From positions 1-63,573 of IMG/VR virus record IMGVR_UViG_3300048035_000086: a stretch of 63,573 bases of DNA; one strand, 5' to 3'. The position numbers were made by a program, and so were the translations under genes. Under the pieces are notes generated by a model. The model saw nothing but the letters and a program-made list of their open reading frames with translations. It was not told the DNA's origin and ran no database searches. This document shows positions 15,228 to 23,341 of this stretch, piece after piece. This DNA is from a virus. Position 1 is the first letter of the stretch; each line of letters opens with the position of its first letter.

Positions 15228-15590
15228 ATGACAACTTACGATTGGAATTGCAAAACAGTAGATTGCTACCCAGAACAAAACAACGAAGCGGATGTAGTGT
15301 ACAATGTGCACTGGATTGTAACAGGTACTTCAGATCAATTAAATCCAGAAGGAATTGCTTACTCAGCTACAAACATAGGAACACAATCCCTAGACACAAG
15401 CCAGATAACAGAGTTCATCCCATTTGATCAATTAACAAATGATGAAGTAGTTGCTTGGACTAAAGGAGCAATGGGTGACGAGCAAGTTGCTAGTATTGAA
15501 TCAAGCATACAAAATCAAATAGATAGTTTGATTACACCTACAAGTGTTACGTTGACTATTGGAGTACCTGCGCCACCGGTAGAAGAATAA
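15228..15590 (+). CDS. DUF7936-like phage protein (120 aa)
   Basis: A 120-residue protein: W..KTVDCYP....ADVVYNVHWIVTGT, IAYSATNIGTQSL, ITEFIPFDQLTNDEVVAWTKGAMG...VASIESSIQNQIDSLI...P. This layout (beta-sandwich front, then an eFIP...lT...vi.Wvk...g...v..ie..l..qi tail) matches a small protein family found near fibre genes of many marine phages. The family assignment is from memory of the motif. Role probably structural. Confidence 0.7.
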   Translation: MTTYDWNCKTVDCYPEQNNEADVVYNVHWIVTGTSDQLNPEGIAYSATNIGTQSLDTSQITEFIPFDQLTNDEVVAWTKGAMGDEQVASIESSIQNQIDSLITPTSVTLTIGVPAPPVEE

Positions 15591-15610
15591 ATAGGTAAAA
15601 ATTGAACAAA

Positions 15611-15628
15611 ACGAGTAATAATACTCGT
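15611..15628 (+). terminator. Hairpin upstream of groEL
   Basis: ACGAGTA-ATAA-TACTCGT, a 7-bp perfect stem between the fibre region and groEL. No long T tract follows, so it may be a weak terminator or a 5'-UTR/mRNA-stabilising hairpin. Downstream is an (AAATT)n leader directly before the groEL ATG. Confidence 0.45.
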
Positions 15629-15672
15629 ATACCTGAAAAAGGTAAATTAAATTAAATCAAATTAAATTAAAT

Positions 15673-17226
15673 ATGAACGGAATTGTCAAAAACTTGAACT
15701 TTGGTGATGATGCTAGAGATCAAGTGTTTAAAGGAATAGAGAAGTTAGCAAATGCTGTCAGCTCTACATTAGGGGCTGGCGGTAAATGCGTGATGCTTGA
15801 GGATAGTACGGGTAAACCCGTTATAACAAAAGACGGTGTAACTGTAGCTGATTCTATAATATTGTTTGATCCAGTGGAAAACATGGGGTCTACATTATTA
15901 AAAGAAGCTGCTAGAAAAACAGTACAAGAAGCAGGTGACGGTACAACTACTGCAACTGTATTAGCACACGCTATATTAAAAGAAGCTTATGCTGTTTCAG
16001 AAAAGAAAAATGCTAGAGAAATAAAAGATGGTATTAATTCTGCAGTTGAAAAAGTAATTAAGTATTTAGAAAAGCTAGCGGTTGACGTAAAAGGTGACAT
16101 GCTAGACAATATAGCTTCTATATCCGTTAATAATGACAATGAATTAGGTTCTATTATAGCTGATGCGTTTAGATCTGTAGATAATACAGGTATTGTAATG
16201 ATGGAAACTGCCGGTGACGGTAAAACTGTTTCTGAATTAATTGAAGGTGTACCTTATGACAAAGGTTTAACAAACTCTCATTTCATTACAAATGAACAAA
16301 CAAAAACAGCTGAATTAGAAAATCCATTAGTATTAATCATGGAATCACCAGTTAATACTATAAGAGATATACAAAAAGTGCTGGAGTACGTAATAAAAAA
16401 CAATAAACCTTTGCTTATTATAGGCGATTTAGAACAAGGTGTTTTATCAACTCTGGCTACCAATAAAAAGAAAGGTAATCTAAAAGTAAATGTAATCAAT
16501 GCTCCTACTTATGGTATTAGCAAACGAGAAGTACTTGAAGATCTTTCTTTACTAACTGGAGCTACAATAGTTAACGAAGATTTAGGCGATGACCTTGATT
16601 CAATTGACGTAGATTATTTAGGATCTTGTTTAAAAAGCGTTACCTCACACGAGGACACTGTTATAACGGTCTCTGAGGCGTCCGAAAAGATAAAGGATGT
16701 AATACGTAGCATAAAAGAAAAGCTTACGAATAACACGCTGAAAAGCTGGGAAGTTATAAAGCTTGAAAAAAGATTATCAATGCTAACTGCTAAAATCGCA
16801 GTGGTTAAAGTTGGTGCAAACTCTGAAGTAGAGTTAAAAGAAAAAACTGATAGAGTTGAAGATGCTATTTGTGCAACAAAAGCCGCTGTTAAAGAAGGTA
16901 TTGTACCAGGTGGAGGCGTTGCGTTGTTAAATGCTTCAACATATATTAAAAGTAAGGGATTAGGAGAAGAAGTCTTATTAAAAGCTATTAAAGCGCCTTA
17001 CTTTACAATATTAGAAAATGCAGGTATCACAGCATCGCAGCCGCAAGACAAAGGTGTTGGCTTGAATGCAATAACAGGAGAACCTGTAGATATGGTTAAA
17101 CACGGTATAATTGATCCGTTAATGGTAACCAAAAGTGCATTAAGAAATGCTGCATCTGTAGCTACTACTATATTATCAACTGATTGTGTAATTAATAATT
17201 TAAGAGCAAATGAAGGCGATAGGTAG
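15673..17226 (+). CDS. groL: Phage-encoded GroEL chaperonin
   Basis: The 517-residue product is a full group I chaperonin. It has N-terminal KDGVTVAD (nucleotide-binding Asp), AGDGTTTATVLA (ATPase loop), and a complete apical domain. The C-terminal VEDAICATKAAV.EGIVPGGGVALL carries the hydrolytic Asp. It is about 30 residues shorter than the bacterial enzyme and lacks the Gly-Gly-Met tail. It overlaps groES by 17 nt. In phages it is expected to fold virion proteins, alone or with the host machine. The pair lies between fibre and head genes. The start follows an A/T leader typical of Bacteroidetes. Confidence 0.97.
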   Translation: MNGIVKNLNFGDDARDQVFKGIEKLANAVSSTLGAGGKCVMLEDSTGKPVITKDGVTVADSIILFDPVENMGSTLLKEAARKTVQEAGDGTTTATVLAHAILKEAYAVSEKKNAREIKDGINSAVEKVIKYLEKLAVDVKGDMLDNIASISVNNDNELGSIIADAFRSVDNTGIVMMETAGDGKTVSELIEGVPYDKGLTNSHFITNEQTKTAELENPLVLIMESPVNTIRDIQKVLEYVIKNNKPLLIIGDLEQGVLSTLATNKKKGNLKVNVINAPTYGISKREVLEDLSLLTGATIVNEDLGDDLDSIDVDYLGSCLKSVTSHEDTVITVSEASEKIKDVIRSIKEKLTNNTLKSWEVIKLEKRLSMLTAKIAVVKVGANSEVELKEKTDRVEDAICATKAAVKEGIVPGGGVALLNASTYIKSKGLGEEVLLKAIKAPYFTILENAGITASQPQDKGVGLNAITGEPVDMVKHGIIDPLMVTKSALRNAASVATTILSTDCVINNLRANEGDR

Positions 17227-17476
17227 AAACTTAATAATAAAAAAACAAAAAGAAGGAGTGGCCGCTACTAAAGGCGGTTTACTTCTTGCCGAGAAACAAA
17301 GGGAAGATATAAGATACATTAAAGCATCTGTAATATCTCCTGGAGAAGAAGCAACCAAAGCAGGTCTAACCGAGGGTGATTTAATTTACTACGATAGACA
17401 CGCTGGTCACACAATAGAAATAGAAGGTGATCCGTATCAAGTTATAAAAATGCAAGATATAGTTGTAGTTTTATGA
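17210..17476 (+). CDS. groS: Phage-encoded GroES co-chaperonin
   Basis: An 88-residue cpn10 (host proteins are about 95). It begins IGRNLIIKKQKEG, has the mobile-loop hydrophobic segment GGLLLAE (normally I-V-L), then VISPG and the GDLIYYDRHAG...IEIEGDPYQVIKMQDIVVVL core. The order groEL then groES is the reverse of the usual bacterial operon. It overlaps groEL (17 nt) and the next gene (4 nt), so all three are likely co-translated. Confidence 0.95.
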   Translation: MKAIGRNLIIKKQKEGVAATKGGLLLAEKQREDIRYIKASVISPGEEATKAGLTEGDLIYYDRHAGHTIEIEGDPYQVIKMQDIVVVL

Positions 17477-17913
17477 GAATAGATGCTAGTGACGTTAAAA
17501 AATTAGGGTTGTTAAAGCACTACAGAATCATACGTAAATGGGCATGTAGAAATAATGACTTAAATGATGCTGATCTAGAGCTATTAATTTATTTAGATTG
17601 TTTAGATATGTTTACTAAGCAAGATTTTAAAACAGGTACGTTTTCATACAGTTGGGACAATAGAAGGTGGAATAAGTTGTTGAAAGAAGACTGGATCTCT
17701 GTTTGGCGAAAAAGAAATAGGACTACTCAAAAGTATCATATATATAAAGTATCATTTAAAGGCAAGCAACTTATAAATAGAGTTTATAGGATTATGCTAG
17801 GTCAAGATGATATACCTACGAGTAGCAGAAATAAAATAATGAAAGGAAGCACTTATACCGATAAAGTATTAAGTGTATCTATAAAAAACGTCAACAATGA
17901 TAAAACAAGATGA
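17473..17913 (+). CDS. Putative winged-helix protein (146 aa)
   Basis: Basic and mostly helical. The middle (DADLELLIYLDCLDMFTKQDF, then WNKLLKEDWISVWRKRN.....YKVSFKGKQLINRVYRIMLG) resembles a MarR-like winged helix: two helices, a recognition helix, a wing and a dimerisation helix. It could regulate late transcription or be a structural DNA-binding protein. Overlaps groES by 4 nt (ATGA) and the next gene by 17 nt. Fold assignment is by pattern only. Confidence 0.6.
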   Translation: MRIDASDVKKLGLLKHYRIIRKWACRNNDLNDADLELLIYLDCLDMFTKQDFKTGTFSYSWDNRRWNKLLKEDWISVWRKRNRTTQKYHIYKVSFKGKQLINRVYRIMLGQDDIPTSSRNKIMKGSTYTDKVLSVSIKNVNNDKTR

Positions 17914-18190
17914 AAAATTATTGGGCCAACCAATTTTCCAAAACCCTGAGCAACCAGTTTTGCAAAATCCGGGAGTACCTGTACCTTCAAATGAAATGGG
18001 TAATGCTAAACCTGTATTTAATCCAAGTCAAGCTTCAAATGCTCAATATGTATTTGGAACACCTGAAGAAAGAGCTAAAAGCATGCCTCAAAGAGAAATA
18101 ACACCTTTATATTTTGAAGATCAAAATGGAGATGGCGAAATTACTAGAGCTGATGTTATAAAAGCTAGAGTTGAAGGATATAAAAAATAA
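17897..18190 (+). CDS. Hypothetical protein with C-terminal EF-hand-like loop (97 aa)
   Basis: The N-terminal ~60 residues are Pro/Asn/Gln-rich and look disordered (QNPEQPVLQNPGVPVPSNE). Residues 75-86 read D-Q-N-G-D-G-E-I-T-R-A-D, matching the calcium-binding EF-hand/dockerin loop (ligands at 1, 3, 5, 9 and 12, Gly at 6, Ile at 8), followed by a short helix. A single EF loop would suggest calcium-dependent folding or docking in seawater. Family not otherwise recognised. Confidence 0.7.
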   Translation: MIKQDEKLLGQPIFQNPEQPVLQNPGVPVPSNEMGNAKPVFNPSQASNAQYVFGTPEERAKSMPQREITPLYFEDQNGDGEITRADVIKARVEGYKK

Positions 18191-18206
18191 ACTTAAAAAT
18201 AAAGAC

Positions 18207-18383
18207 ATGGATAACATTAAAAACAAAGCATCAGGGCAGAACGCTATATGGGATGGACCATTAAACTTAGATGCATTACCAAAAGGTAAAGGTTCTAGTT
18301 CAGGTAAATACGGAATGGAAATTTCTAAAGCACACTGCGGGTGTAGCTCTATAAAAGGACCTATTACACAACGAGCTAAATAA
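18207..18383 (+). CDS. Small Gly/Ser/Lys-rich protein (58 aa)
   Basis: The start is taken at MDNIKNKASGQNAIWDGPLN, after an A/T-rich leader (AAATAAAGACATG). A Met 12 codons earlier overlaps the preceding gene and is less likely. It ends KAHCGCSSIKGPITQRAK with a CGC Cys pair. Not recognised; one of a set of small basic virion-block proteins. Confidence 0.65.
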   Translation: MDNIKNKASGQNAIWDGPLNLDALPKGKGSSSGKYGMEISKAHCGCSSIKGPITQRAK

Positions 18384-18390
18384 CAAAATT

Positions 18391-18537
18391 ATGCTGGCTC
18401 AGGACATAAAATTATACGCAATAAATCTCGCTACAATGGCGGTAACTATGACTAATATAGAAGTATATTTAAAAATATTATTACTACTGGTAACTATAGG
18501 TTATACGTTATCTAAGTGGGTAAAACTAAAAGAATAA
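18391..18537 (+). CDS. Small single-pass membrane protein (48 aa)
   Basis: A 48-residue frame (MLAQDIKLYAINLATMAVTM..., ending KWVKLKE) with one hydrophobic helix (EVYLKILLLLVTIGYTLSKW) and a basic C-terminal end. It fits between 18383 and 18541 with spacers of 7 and 3 nt. It could be a holin-like or antiholin-like peptide given the 3-TM holin nearby, but that is inference. Confidence 0.6.
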   Translation: MLAQDIKLYAINLATMAVTMTNIEVYLKILLLLVTIGYTLSKWVKLKE

Positions 18538-18540
18538 GAT

Positions 18541-18861
18541 ATGGCATTTACACAATTATCAAGTCCTTTCTTAAAGAAGAGCAAACCACCGGCGCCTTCT
18601 AAAAAGAAATCGAAAGGATATTACAACAAAGCAAACAAGACCGGCACGGGAGCAGCAGCAGGTGGCGGTATGTCTGAAAAGGGGGTTAAGAAATATAAAA
18701 GAGATAACCCTGGTAGTAAATTGCAAACAGCCGTAACGACTCCTCCTTCTAAATTAAAGAAAGGAAGTAAAGCTGCTAAAAGAAGAAAATCATTCTGTGC
18801 TAGATCAAAAGGTTGGACTTCTGAAAGAGGTAGAGCTGCTAGAAGAAGGTGGAATTGTTAA
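18541..18861 (+). CDS. DUF6321-like basic phage protein (106 aa)
   Basis: Very basic. Residues about 42-90 (GGGMSEKGVKKYKRDNPGSK, then LQTAVTTPPSKLKKGSKAAKR, then RKSFCARSKGW) match a domain common in T4-like cyanophages and marine phages that I recall as DUF6321. The N-terminus (FLKKSKPPAPSKKKSKG) is disordered. Probably a DNA- or RNA-associated virion or maturation protein; no defined activity. Confidence 0.8.
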   Translation: MAFTQLSSPFLKKSKPPAPSKKKSKGYYNKANKTGTGAAAGGGMSEKGVKKYKRDNPGSKLQTAVTTPPSKLKKGSKAAKRRKSFCARSKGWTSERGRAARRRWNC

Positions 18862-18879
18862 TAATAAATAAATATAAAA

Positions 18880-19044
18880 ATGAAAAATTACAACAAGCAA
18901 GAAAAGAAAAACTTAATTAAAGACAATCCTGTAGTAGACAAAGCTTCTGCTATCAAAAACCTTAACAAAGGATATGGATCTGAATTAGGTAAATCTCCAT
19001 TAGCTATGAAAGGTTCTTGGATGTCTAAGCACTGCAAAAAGTAA
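18880..19044 (+). CDS. Small basic protein (54 aa)
   Basis: A 54-residue frame (MKNYNKQEKKNLIKDNPVVD..., ending MSKHCKK). It sits between 18861 and 19049 and starts after an AAATATAAAA leader. Not recognised. Similar in size and charge to the small proteins on either side. Confidence 0.6.
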   Translation: MKNYNKQEKKNLIKDNPVVDKASAIKNLNKGYGSELGKSPLAMKGSWMSKHCKK

Positions 19045-19048
19045 GTTA

Positions 19049-19360
19049 ATGTCTTTTAAATTACAAAATCCTCCATACGCTATAGATAATACACCTATTT
19101 ATAGCGTAGATATGGAAGACGGCGTTTTAGGAAAAGCAAACAATAATGGTACTATTGTTATAAACAATAACTTATCTCCCGCTAAATTAAATAGTGTCAT
19201 AAACCATGAAAAGGTACATATAGACCAAATGAAGCGCGGTGATTTAGATTATGATGACAACAATGTGTACTGGAAAGGTAAAAAATATTCAAGAGCTCAA
19301 ATGAGTGAAGGAGCTAAAAATTTACCTTGGGAAAAAGAAGCATATAAAAAAGCAAAGTAA
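19049..19360 (+). CDS. Putative zinc metallopeptidase-like protein (103 aa)
   Basis: Residues 53-57 are HEKVH, a zincin HEXXH motif, in the context VINHEKVHIDQMKRGDLDYD. It is followed by NNVYWKGKKYSRAQM and LPWEKEAYKKAK, a pattern of small minimal metallopeptidase-like proteins in which a downstream Glu completes the zinc site. Protease activity is unproven. It might process virion proteins or act in lysis. It abuts the holin gene with no gap. Confidence 0.7.
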   Translation: MSFKLQNPPYAIDNTPIYSVDMEDGVLGKANNNGTIVINNNLSPAKLNSVINHEKVHIDQMKRGDLDYDDNNVYWKGKKYSRAQMSEGAKNLPWEKEAYKKAK

Positions 19361-19762
19361 ATGAAAAAAATATTAGAATTTTTCAGTACTAAAGTTTTTA
19401 AACAAGTTGGTGACGTGGTTGATGATCTATTCACTAACGAAGAAGAAAGGCTTGCTGCTAGAAATAAAATATTTAAAGTACTACAAGATGCTCAATTAGA
19501 GTTGCAAAGAATGCAAACTGAAATAATTGTATCAGAAGCTAAAGGTAATTGGTTACAGAGAAGCTGGAGACCAATACTTATGCTTTCTTTTGGCTTTATA
19601 ATTATATATACAAAATTCATATCACAACTATCCTCGCATTTAATAACACCTGCTTTAGAACCAGAATTCTGGAACTTGCTAGAAATAGGTATTGGAGGTT
19701 ATGTAATAGGTAGAAGTGGTGAGAAGATAGTAGATAAGCTAGGGCCTTTATTTAAAAAGTAA
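19361..19762 (+). CDS. Holin of the 3-TM gene-transfer-agent type
   Basis: A 133-residue protein with a helical N-terminal part (EERLAARNKIFKVLQDAQLELQRMQ), then IIVSEAKGNWLQRSWRPILMLSFGFIII, a hydrophobic helix near 70-90. The C-terminal part is LEPEFWNLLEIGIGGYVIGRSGEKI. This is the signature of the GTA_holin_3TM family. It should permeabilise the inner membrane so that the M15 endolysin (46873-47232) reaches the wall, although the two genes lie 27 kb apart. Confidence 0.88.
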   Translation: MKKILEFFSTKVFKQVGDVVDDLFTNEEERLAARNKIFKVLQDAQLELQRMQTEIIVSEAKGNWLQRSWRPILMLSFGFIIIYTKFISQLSSHLITPALEPEFWNLLEIGIGGYVIGRSGEKIVDKLGPLFKK

Positions 19763-19817
19763 AAAGATTTAAAACAAGTAATAATAGTAATAACAGTAAC
19801 CAATTAAATTAAATAAA

Positions 19818-20078
19818 ATGGGAAAATTAACAGATGAACAATTAAAGTCTATTAAAGACGCAACAGGAAAAATGAACTCTATACTTACGGAAGTAGGATT
19901 TTTAGAGGCAAGAAAAGCAGAATACCTATCAGCACATTTTGAAGCTGTAAAAGAATTAGATGGTATCAAAGCTGAAATCAGAGAAGAGTACGGAGACATT
20001 ACCGTAAACTTAGCTGATGGAACTTATGAAGAAGCTAAACAAGAAGAGGAAACAAAAACTCTTGAGGTAGCTGAGTAA
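19818..20078 (+). CDS. Coiled-coil hypothetical protein (86 aa)
   Basis: An 86-residue helical protein (EQLKSIKDATGKMNSILTEV, EAVKELDGIKAEIREEYGDI) ending in a beta/acidic tail (VNLADGTYEEAKQEEE). Not recognised. It starts after an AATTAAATTAAATAAAATG leader and shares a base with the following gene (TAATG). The 55-bp gap upstream separates it from the holin. Confidence 0.75.
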   Translation: MGKLTDEQLKSIKDATGKMNSILTEVGFLEARKAEYLSAHFEAVKELDGIKAEIREEYGDITVNLADGTYEEAKQEEETKTLEVAE

Positions 20079-20305
20079 TGAGTTCTGTTGTAAGAAAAAT
20101 AAGTATAGGTTCTGACTATAAGAATGACGCTATGCACTACTCAGTAGGGCAAAACGTTTACGGAGGACATACTATAGATTGCATATTACATGACACACAA
20201 TCTAATTCTTACAGTATTTACATAAAGAAAGGAAACGAGGTTATGCCATGGAAGAAGTTTAACTCTAACATGGCAATATCCGTTGAGTATGATTTAGAAT
20301 ATTAA
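20078..20305 (+). CDS. Small beta-rich hypothetical protein (75 aa)
   Basis: A 75-residue protein (VRKISIGSDYKNDAMHYSVG, YIKKGNEVMPWKKFN, AISVEYDLEY), predicted beta-rich. Coupled to its neighbours (TAATG at the start; next ATG directly after the stop). Not recognised; its position before terminase suggests a structural or packaging accessory role. Confidence 0.75.
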   Translation: MSSVVRKISIGSDYKNDAMHYSVGQNVYGGHTIDCILHDTQSNSYSIYIKKGNEVMPWKKFNSNMAISVEYDLEY

Positions 20306-20911
20306 ATGAGAAGTCTATACGATTTTATCGTTAAACCAATTGGCGATAGATACGACAATAAAATAAAGCTAGGCGACGTTACATTAATACTAAACACTAA
20401 AATTGAAGACTTTAAGTCTGTAAACAATTTAGCTATAGTGGTTGAAACACCAAAAGCTTTTAAAACAAGTATAAAGAAAGGAGACATCATAATAATACAT
20501 CATAATGTATTTAGAGTTTTTTATGATATCCGAGGCAATAAGAAAAGAAGTAGATCTCATTTTAAAGATGATTTACACTTTTGTTCAGCAGATCAGATAT
20601 ATTTGTATAAAAATACAGAGGATTGGAAATCATTTGGAGACAGGTGTTTTGTAATGCCTTTAAAAAACAAAGACACTTTAAGATCACAAAAAGAGCAAGA
20701 GCTTATTGGTATATTAAAAATAGGTAATAGTTCTTTAAAAGCGCTTAATATTAACCCAGGAGACACAGTAGGCTTTACGCCTGGAAGCGAATGGGACTTT
20801 ATAATAGATGATCAGAGAGTTTATTGTATGAAATCTAATGATATTGTTATAAAGTATGAACACAAAAGAAACCAAGAAGAATATAATCCTAGCTGGGCAA
20901 AAAGCAGTTAA
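20306..20911 (+). CDS. Putative divergent tandem cpn10-like protein (201 aa)
   Basis: Two halves each resemble a GroES (cpn10) barrel. The first (about 25-90) has LNLAIVVETP, SIKKGDIIIIHHNVFRVFYD and ends SADQIYLYKN. The second (about 110-190) has DRCFVMPL, IGILKIGNS, LNINPGDTVGFTPGSEWDFIIDDQRVYCMKSNDIVIKYE. The gap between the two marks a likely duplication. It could be a co-chaperonin-like partner or a virion protein that borrowed the fold. Sequence similarity to true GroES is weak, so this is a structural guess. Overlaps the next gene by 56 nt. Confidence 0.5.
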   Translation: MRSLYDFIVKPIGDRYDNKIKLGDVTLILNTKIEDFKSVNNLAIVVETPKAFKTSIKKGDIIIIHHNVFRVFYDIRGNKKRSRSHFKDDLHFCSADQIYLYKNTEDWKSFGDRCFVMPLKNKDTLRSQKEQELIGILKIGNSSLKALNINPGDTVGFTPGSEWDFIIDDQRVYCMKSNDIVIKYEHKRNQEEYNPSWAKSS

Positions 20912-21131
20912 GGAGTTAATTAAAGTGGCAGAAGAAAAGATCGTTGACTCAGAAGATGATATATCAGCTGACAGACTTAAAAACGCTGCTGCAACTAAAA
21001 AATTAGCCATATTCGATGCTTTTGAAATACTTACTAGAATAGAACAAGAGGATGCAATGTTAAACGAAAAACCTAAAGAAGCTAAAGAAGAAAAAGCTTT
21101 TAGGGGTTTTGCTGAAGGAAGATCTAGATAA
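20856..21131 (+). CDS. Probable terminase small subunit (91 aa)
   Basis: A 91-residue helical, charged protein (KKNIILAGQKAVKELIKVAEEK, ADRLKNAAATKKLAIFDAFEIL) lying directly before the large terminase, whose ATG overlaps its stop. The central KNAAATKKLAIFDAFE and C-terminal AFRGFAEGRSR resemble small proteins in the same position in other marine phages. The assignment rests mainly on position. It starts inside the preceding gene (56-nt overlap). Confidence 0.6.
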   Translation: MNTKETKKNIILAGQKAVKELIKVAEEKIVDSEDDISADRLKNAAATKKLAIFDAFEILTRIEQEDAMLNEKPKEAKEEKAFRGFAEGRSR

Positions 21132-23341
21132 TGTACGAGCAAACTTTAGTTACAGTATTAAAAGACTATATTAAACCTAAGGTAGTAAAAAGGTTAAATA
21201 GGTATAAGAAATGGGAGTACGGTTACAATGAAGATCACGATATAGTGGTGATTAGTAAGACCGGACAAATAGGAGAGGTTTACGAAATACAAGGGGTAAA
21301 AATAGCATTACCAAAAGAAAGTAATGTTATTAAGTTCGAAGGTAATAAATGGAGTTACACTGAATACCCTAAAGAGCTTTCTAAAATAAAATCGGTGTTT
21401 GATTGGGATGAATATCCTACTGAATTTAAAGAGAAATGGTATGATTATATTGACACAGAGTTTAAAAGGCGTGAAGAAGGTTTTTGGTTTTTTAACAAAG
21501 ATAAGCCTTCTTATATTACTGGTACTCACTACATGTACCTGCAGTGGTCCAAGATTGATGTTGGGCAAGCAGATTTTAGAGAATCAAACAGATTATTCTT
21601 CATCTTCTGGGAAGCTTGTAAAGCAGATGTACGGTGTTACGGAATGTGTTATCTTAAAAACCGACGGTCAGGTTTCTCTTTCATGGCATCAGGCGAGGCG
21701 GTTAATCAGGCAACAATATCCACAGATTCAAGATTTGGCATTTTATCAAAGTCAGGGCCAGACGCCAAAAAGATGTTTACTGATAAGGTCGTACCCATTT
21801 CAGTTAACTACCCTTTCTTCTTCAAGCCCATCCAGGACGGTATGGACAGACCGAAGACGGAACTCGCGTATAGGGTACCAGCGTCAAAGTTCACCCGTAA
21901 GAAGCTCGACACCAATGAAAAGTTACAGGAAATTACCGGGCTCGATACAACAATCGACTGGAAGAACACCGGGGACAACTCGTACGATGGTGAAAAACTA
22001 AAACTATTAATCCACGATGAAAGTGGTAAATGGGAAAAGCCTACAAACATACTTAATAACTGGAGGGTTACTAAAACTTGTTTAAGATTAGGTTCTAGAA
22101 TTATAGGTAAGTGTATGATGGGTAGTACGTCAAATGCTTTAGATAAGGGTGGTGAGAATTTTAAAAAACTATACTATGACTCAGATGCAACAAGCAGAAA
22201 CGCCAATGGACAGACTCGTTCAGGATTATATAGTTTGTTCATACCTATGGAATGGAACTACGAAGGATACATTGATTCTTTTGGATTTCCTGTATTTGAA
22301 ACGCCAAAAAAACCAGTTGAAGGTCCTGATGGATCGTTAATAAAACAAGGTGTAATTGATTATTGGAATAATGAAGTAGAAGGACTAAAGAATGATCAAG
22401 ACGGATTGAACGAATACTATCGTCAATTTCCAAGAACAGAGCAACACGCTTTTAGAGATGAAGCAAAACAATCTTTGTTTAATTTAACGAAGATATATGA
22501 ACAAATAGATTACAATGAAGACCTTAGAAACACATCGATAATAACTAAAGGTAGCTTCATGTGGGAAAACGGCATCAAAGACTCTAAAGTTATATTTGTG
22601 CCTAACAAGAACGGTAGGTTTAATATAAGCTGGGTGCCTCCGGTGCAAATGCAAAACAGAGTTATACTAAAAGGTAACACCAAATACCCAGGTAATGAAC
22701 ACTGCGGCGCTTTTGGTTGTGACAGTTATGATATATCAGGCACAGTTGATAAAAGAGGTTCTAACGGAGCTTTACACGGTTTAACTAAGTTTAGTATGGA
22801 AGATGTTCCACCTAACAGATTCTTTTTAGAATATATAGCTAGACCACAAACTGCTGAGATATTTTTTGAAGATGTATTAATGGCTTGTGTATTTTACGGT
22901 ATGCCATTACTTGCTGAAAATAACAAACCTAGATTACTGTACCATTTCAAAAGAAGAGGTTATAGAGGTTTTTCAATGAATAGACCTGATAAAAGATTAA
23001 ACAAATTATCCGTAACTGAAAGAGAAATAGGTGGTATACCAAACTCTAGTGAGGATATAAAGCAAGCACACGCTGCAGCCATAGAATCATATATAGAAAC
23101 TTGCGTTGGTCAAACAGAAGCTGGATACGGAGATATGTACTTTCAAAGAACATTAGAGGATTGGGGTAAATTCAATATAAATAATAGAACAAAACACGAT
23201 GCTTCTATTAGTTCCGGTTTAGCAATAATGGCTTGTAATAAAAACTTATATTCACCAGTTAGCCCTGTGCAAAAAAAGGTTTACGATTTAGGAATTAAAA
23301 GATATGATAATAGAGGTTCTATGTCTAAAATATTAAGATAA
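21131..23341 (+). CDS. Terminase large subunit (736 aa)
   Basis: This is the packaging ATPase-nuclease. The N-terminal ~150 residues are family-specific. The Walker-A-like segment is YLKNRRSGFSFMAS (about 175-188), with Phe where Lys is usual. Walker B is LKLLIHDE near 290-297. A C-terminal RNase-H-type nuclease has FGCDSYDISGTVDKRGSNGA (Asp pair, near 530) and a later Asp (KHDASISS). Length is large for TerL (usually 400-650). Immediately followed by portal. Bases about 21640-21990 use distinctly GC-richer codons than the rest. Confidence 0.9.
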   Translation: MYEQTLVTVLKDYIKPKVVKRLNRYKKWEYGYNEDHDIVVISKTGQIGEVYEIQGVKIALPKESNVIKFEGNKWSYTEYPKELSKIKSVFDWDEYPTEFKEKWYDYIDTEFKRREEGFWFFNKDKPSYITGTHYMYLQWSKIDVGQADFRESNRLFFIFWEACKADVRCYGMCYLKNRRSGFSFMASGEAVNQATISTDSRFGILSKSGPDAKKMFTDKVVPISVNYPFFFKPIQDGMDRPKTELAYRVPASKFTRKKLDTNEKLQEITGLDTTIDWKNTGDNSYDGEKLKLLIHDESGKWEKPTNILNNWRVTKTCLRLGSRIIGKCMMGSTSNALDKGGENFKKLYYDSDATSRNANGQTRSGLYSLFIPMEWNYEGYIDSFGFPVFETPKKPVEGPDGSLIKQGVIDYWNNEVEGLKNDQDGLNEYYRQFPRTEQHAFRDEAKQSLFNLTKIYEQIDYNEDLRNTSIITKGSFMWENGIKDSKVIFVPNKNGRFNISWVPPVQMQNRVILKGNTKYPGNEHCGAFGCDSYDISGTVDKRGSNGALHGLTKFSMEDVPPNRFFLEYIARPQTAEIFFEDVLMACVFYGMPLLAENNKPRLLYHFKRRGYRGFSMNRPDKRLNKLSVTEREIGGIPNSSEDIKQAHAAAIESYIETCVGQTEAGYGDMYFQRTLEDWGKFNINNRTKHDASISSGLAIMACNKNLYSPVSPVQKKVYDLGIKRYDNRGSMSKILR

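Noticed and set aside
21399-22001. Second 200-codon gene overlapping terminase
   Set aside because: The open frame coincides with the GC-rich patch, where stop codons become rare by chance; the protein is low-complexity Ser/Arg.
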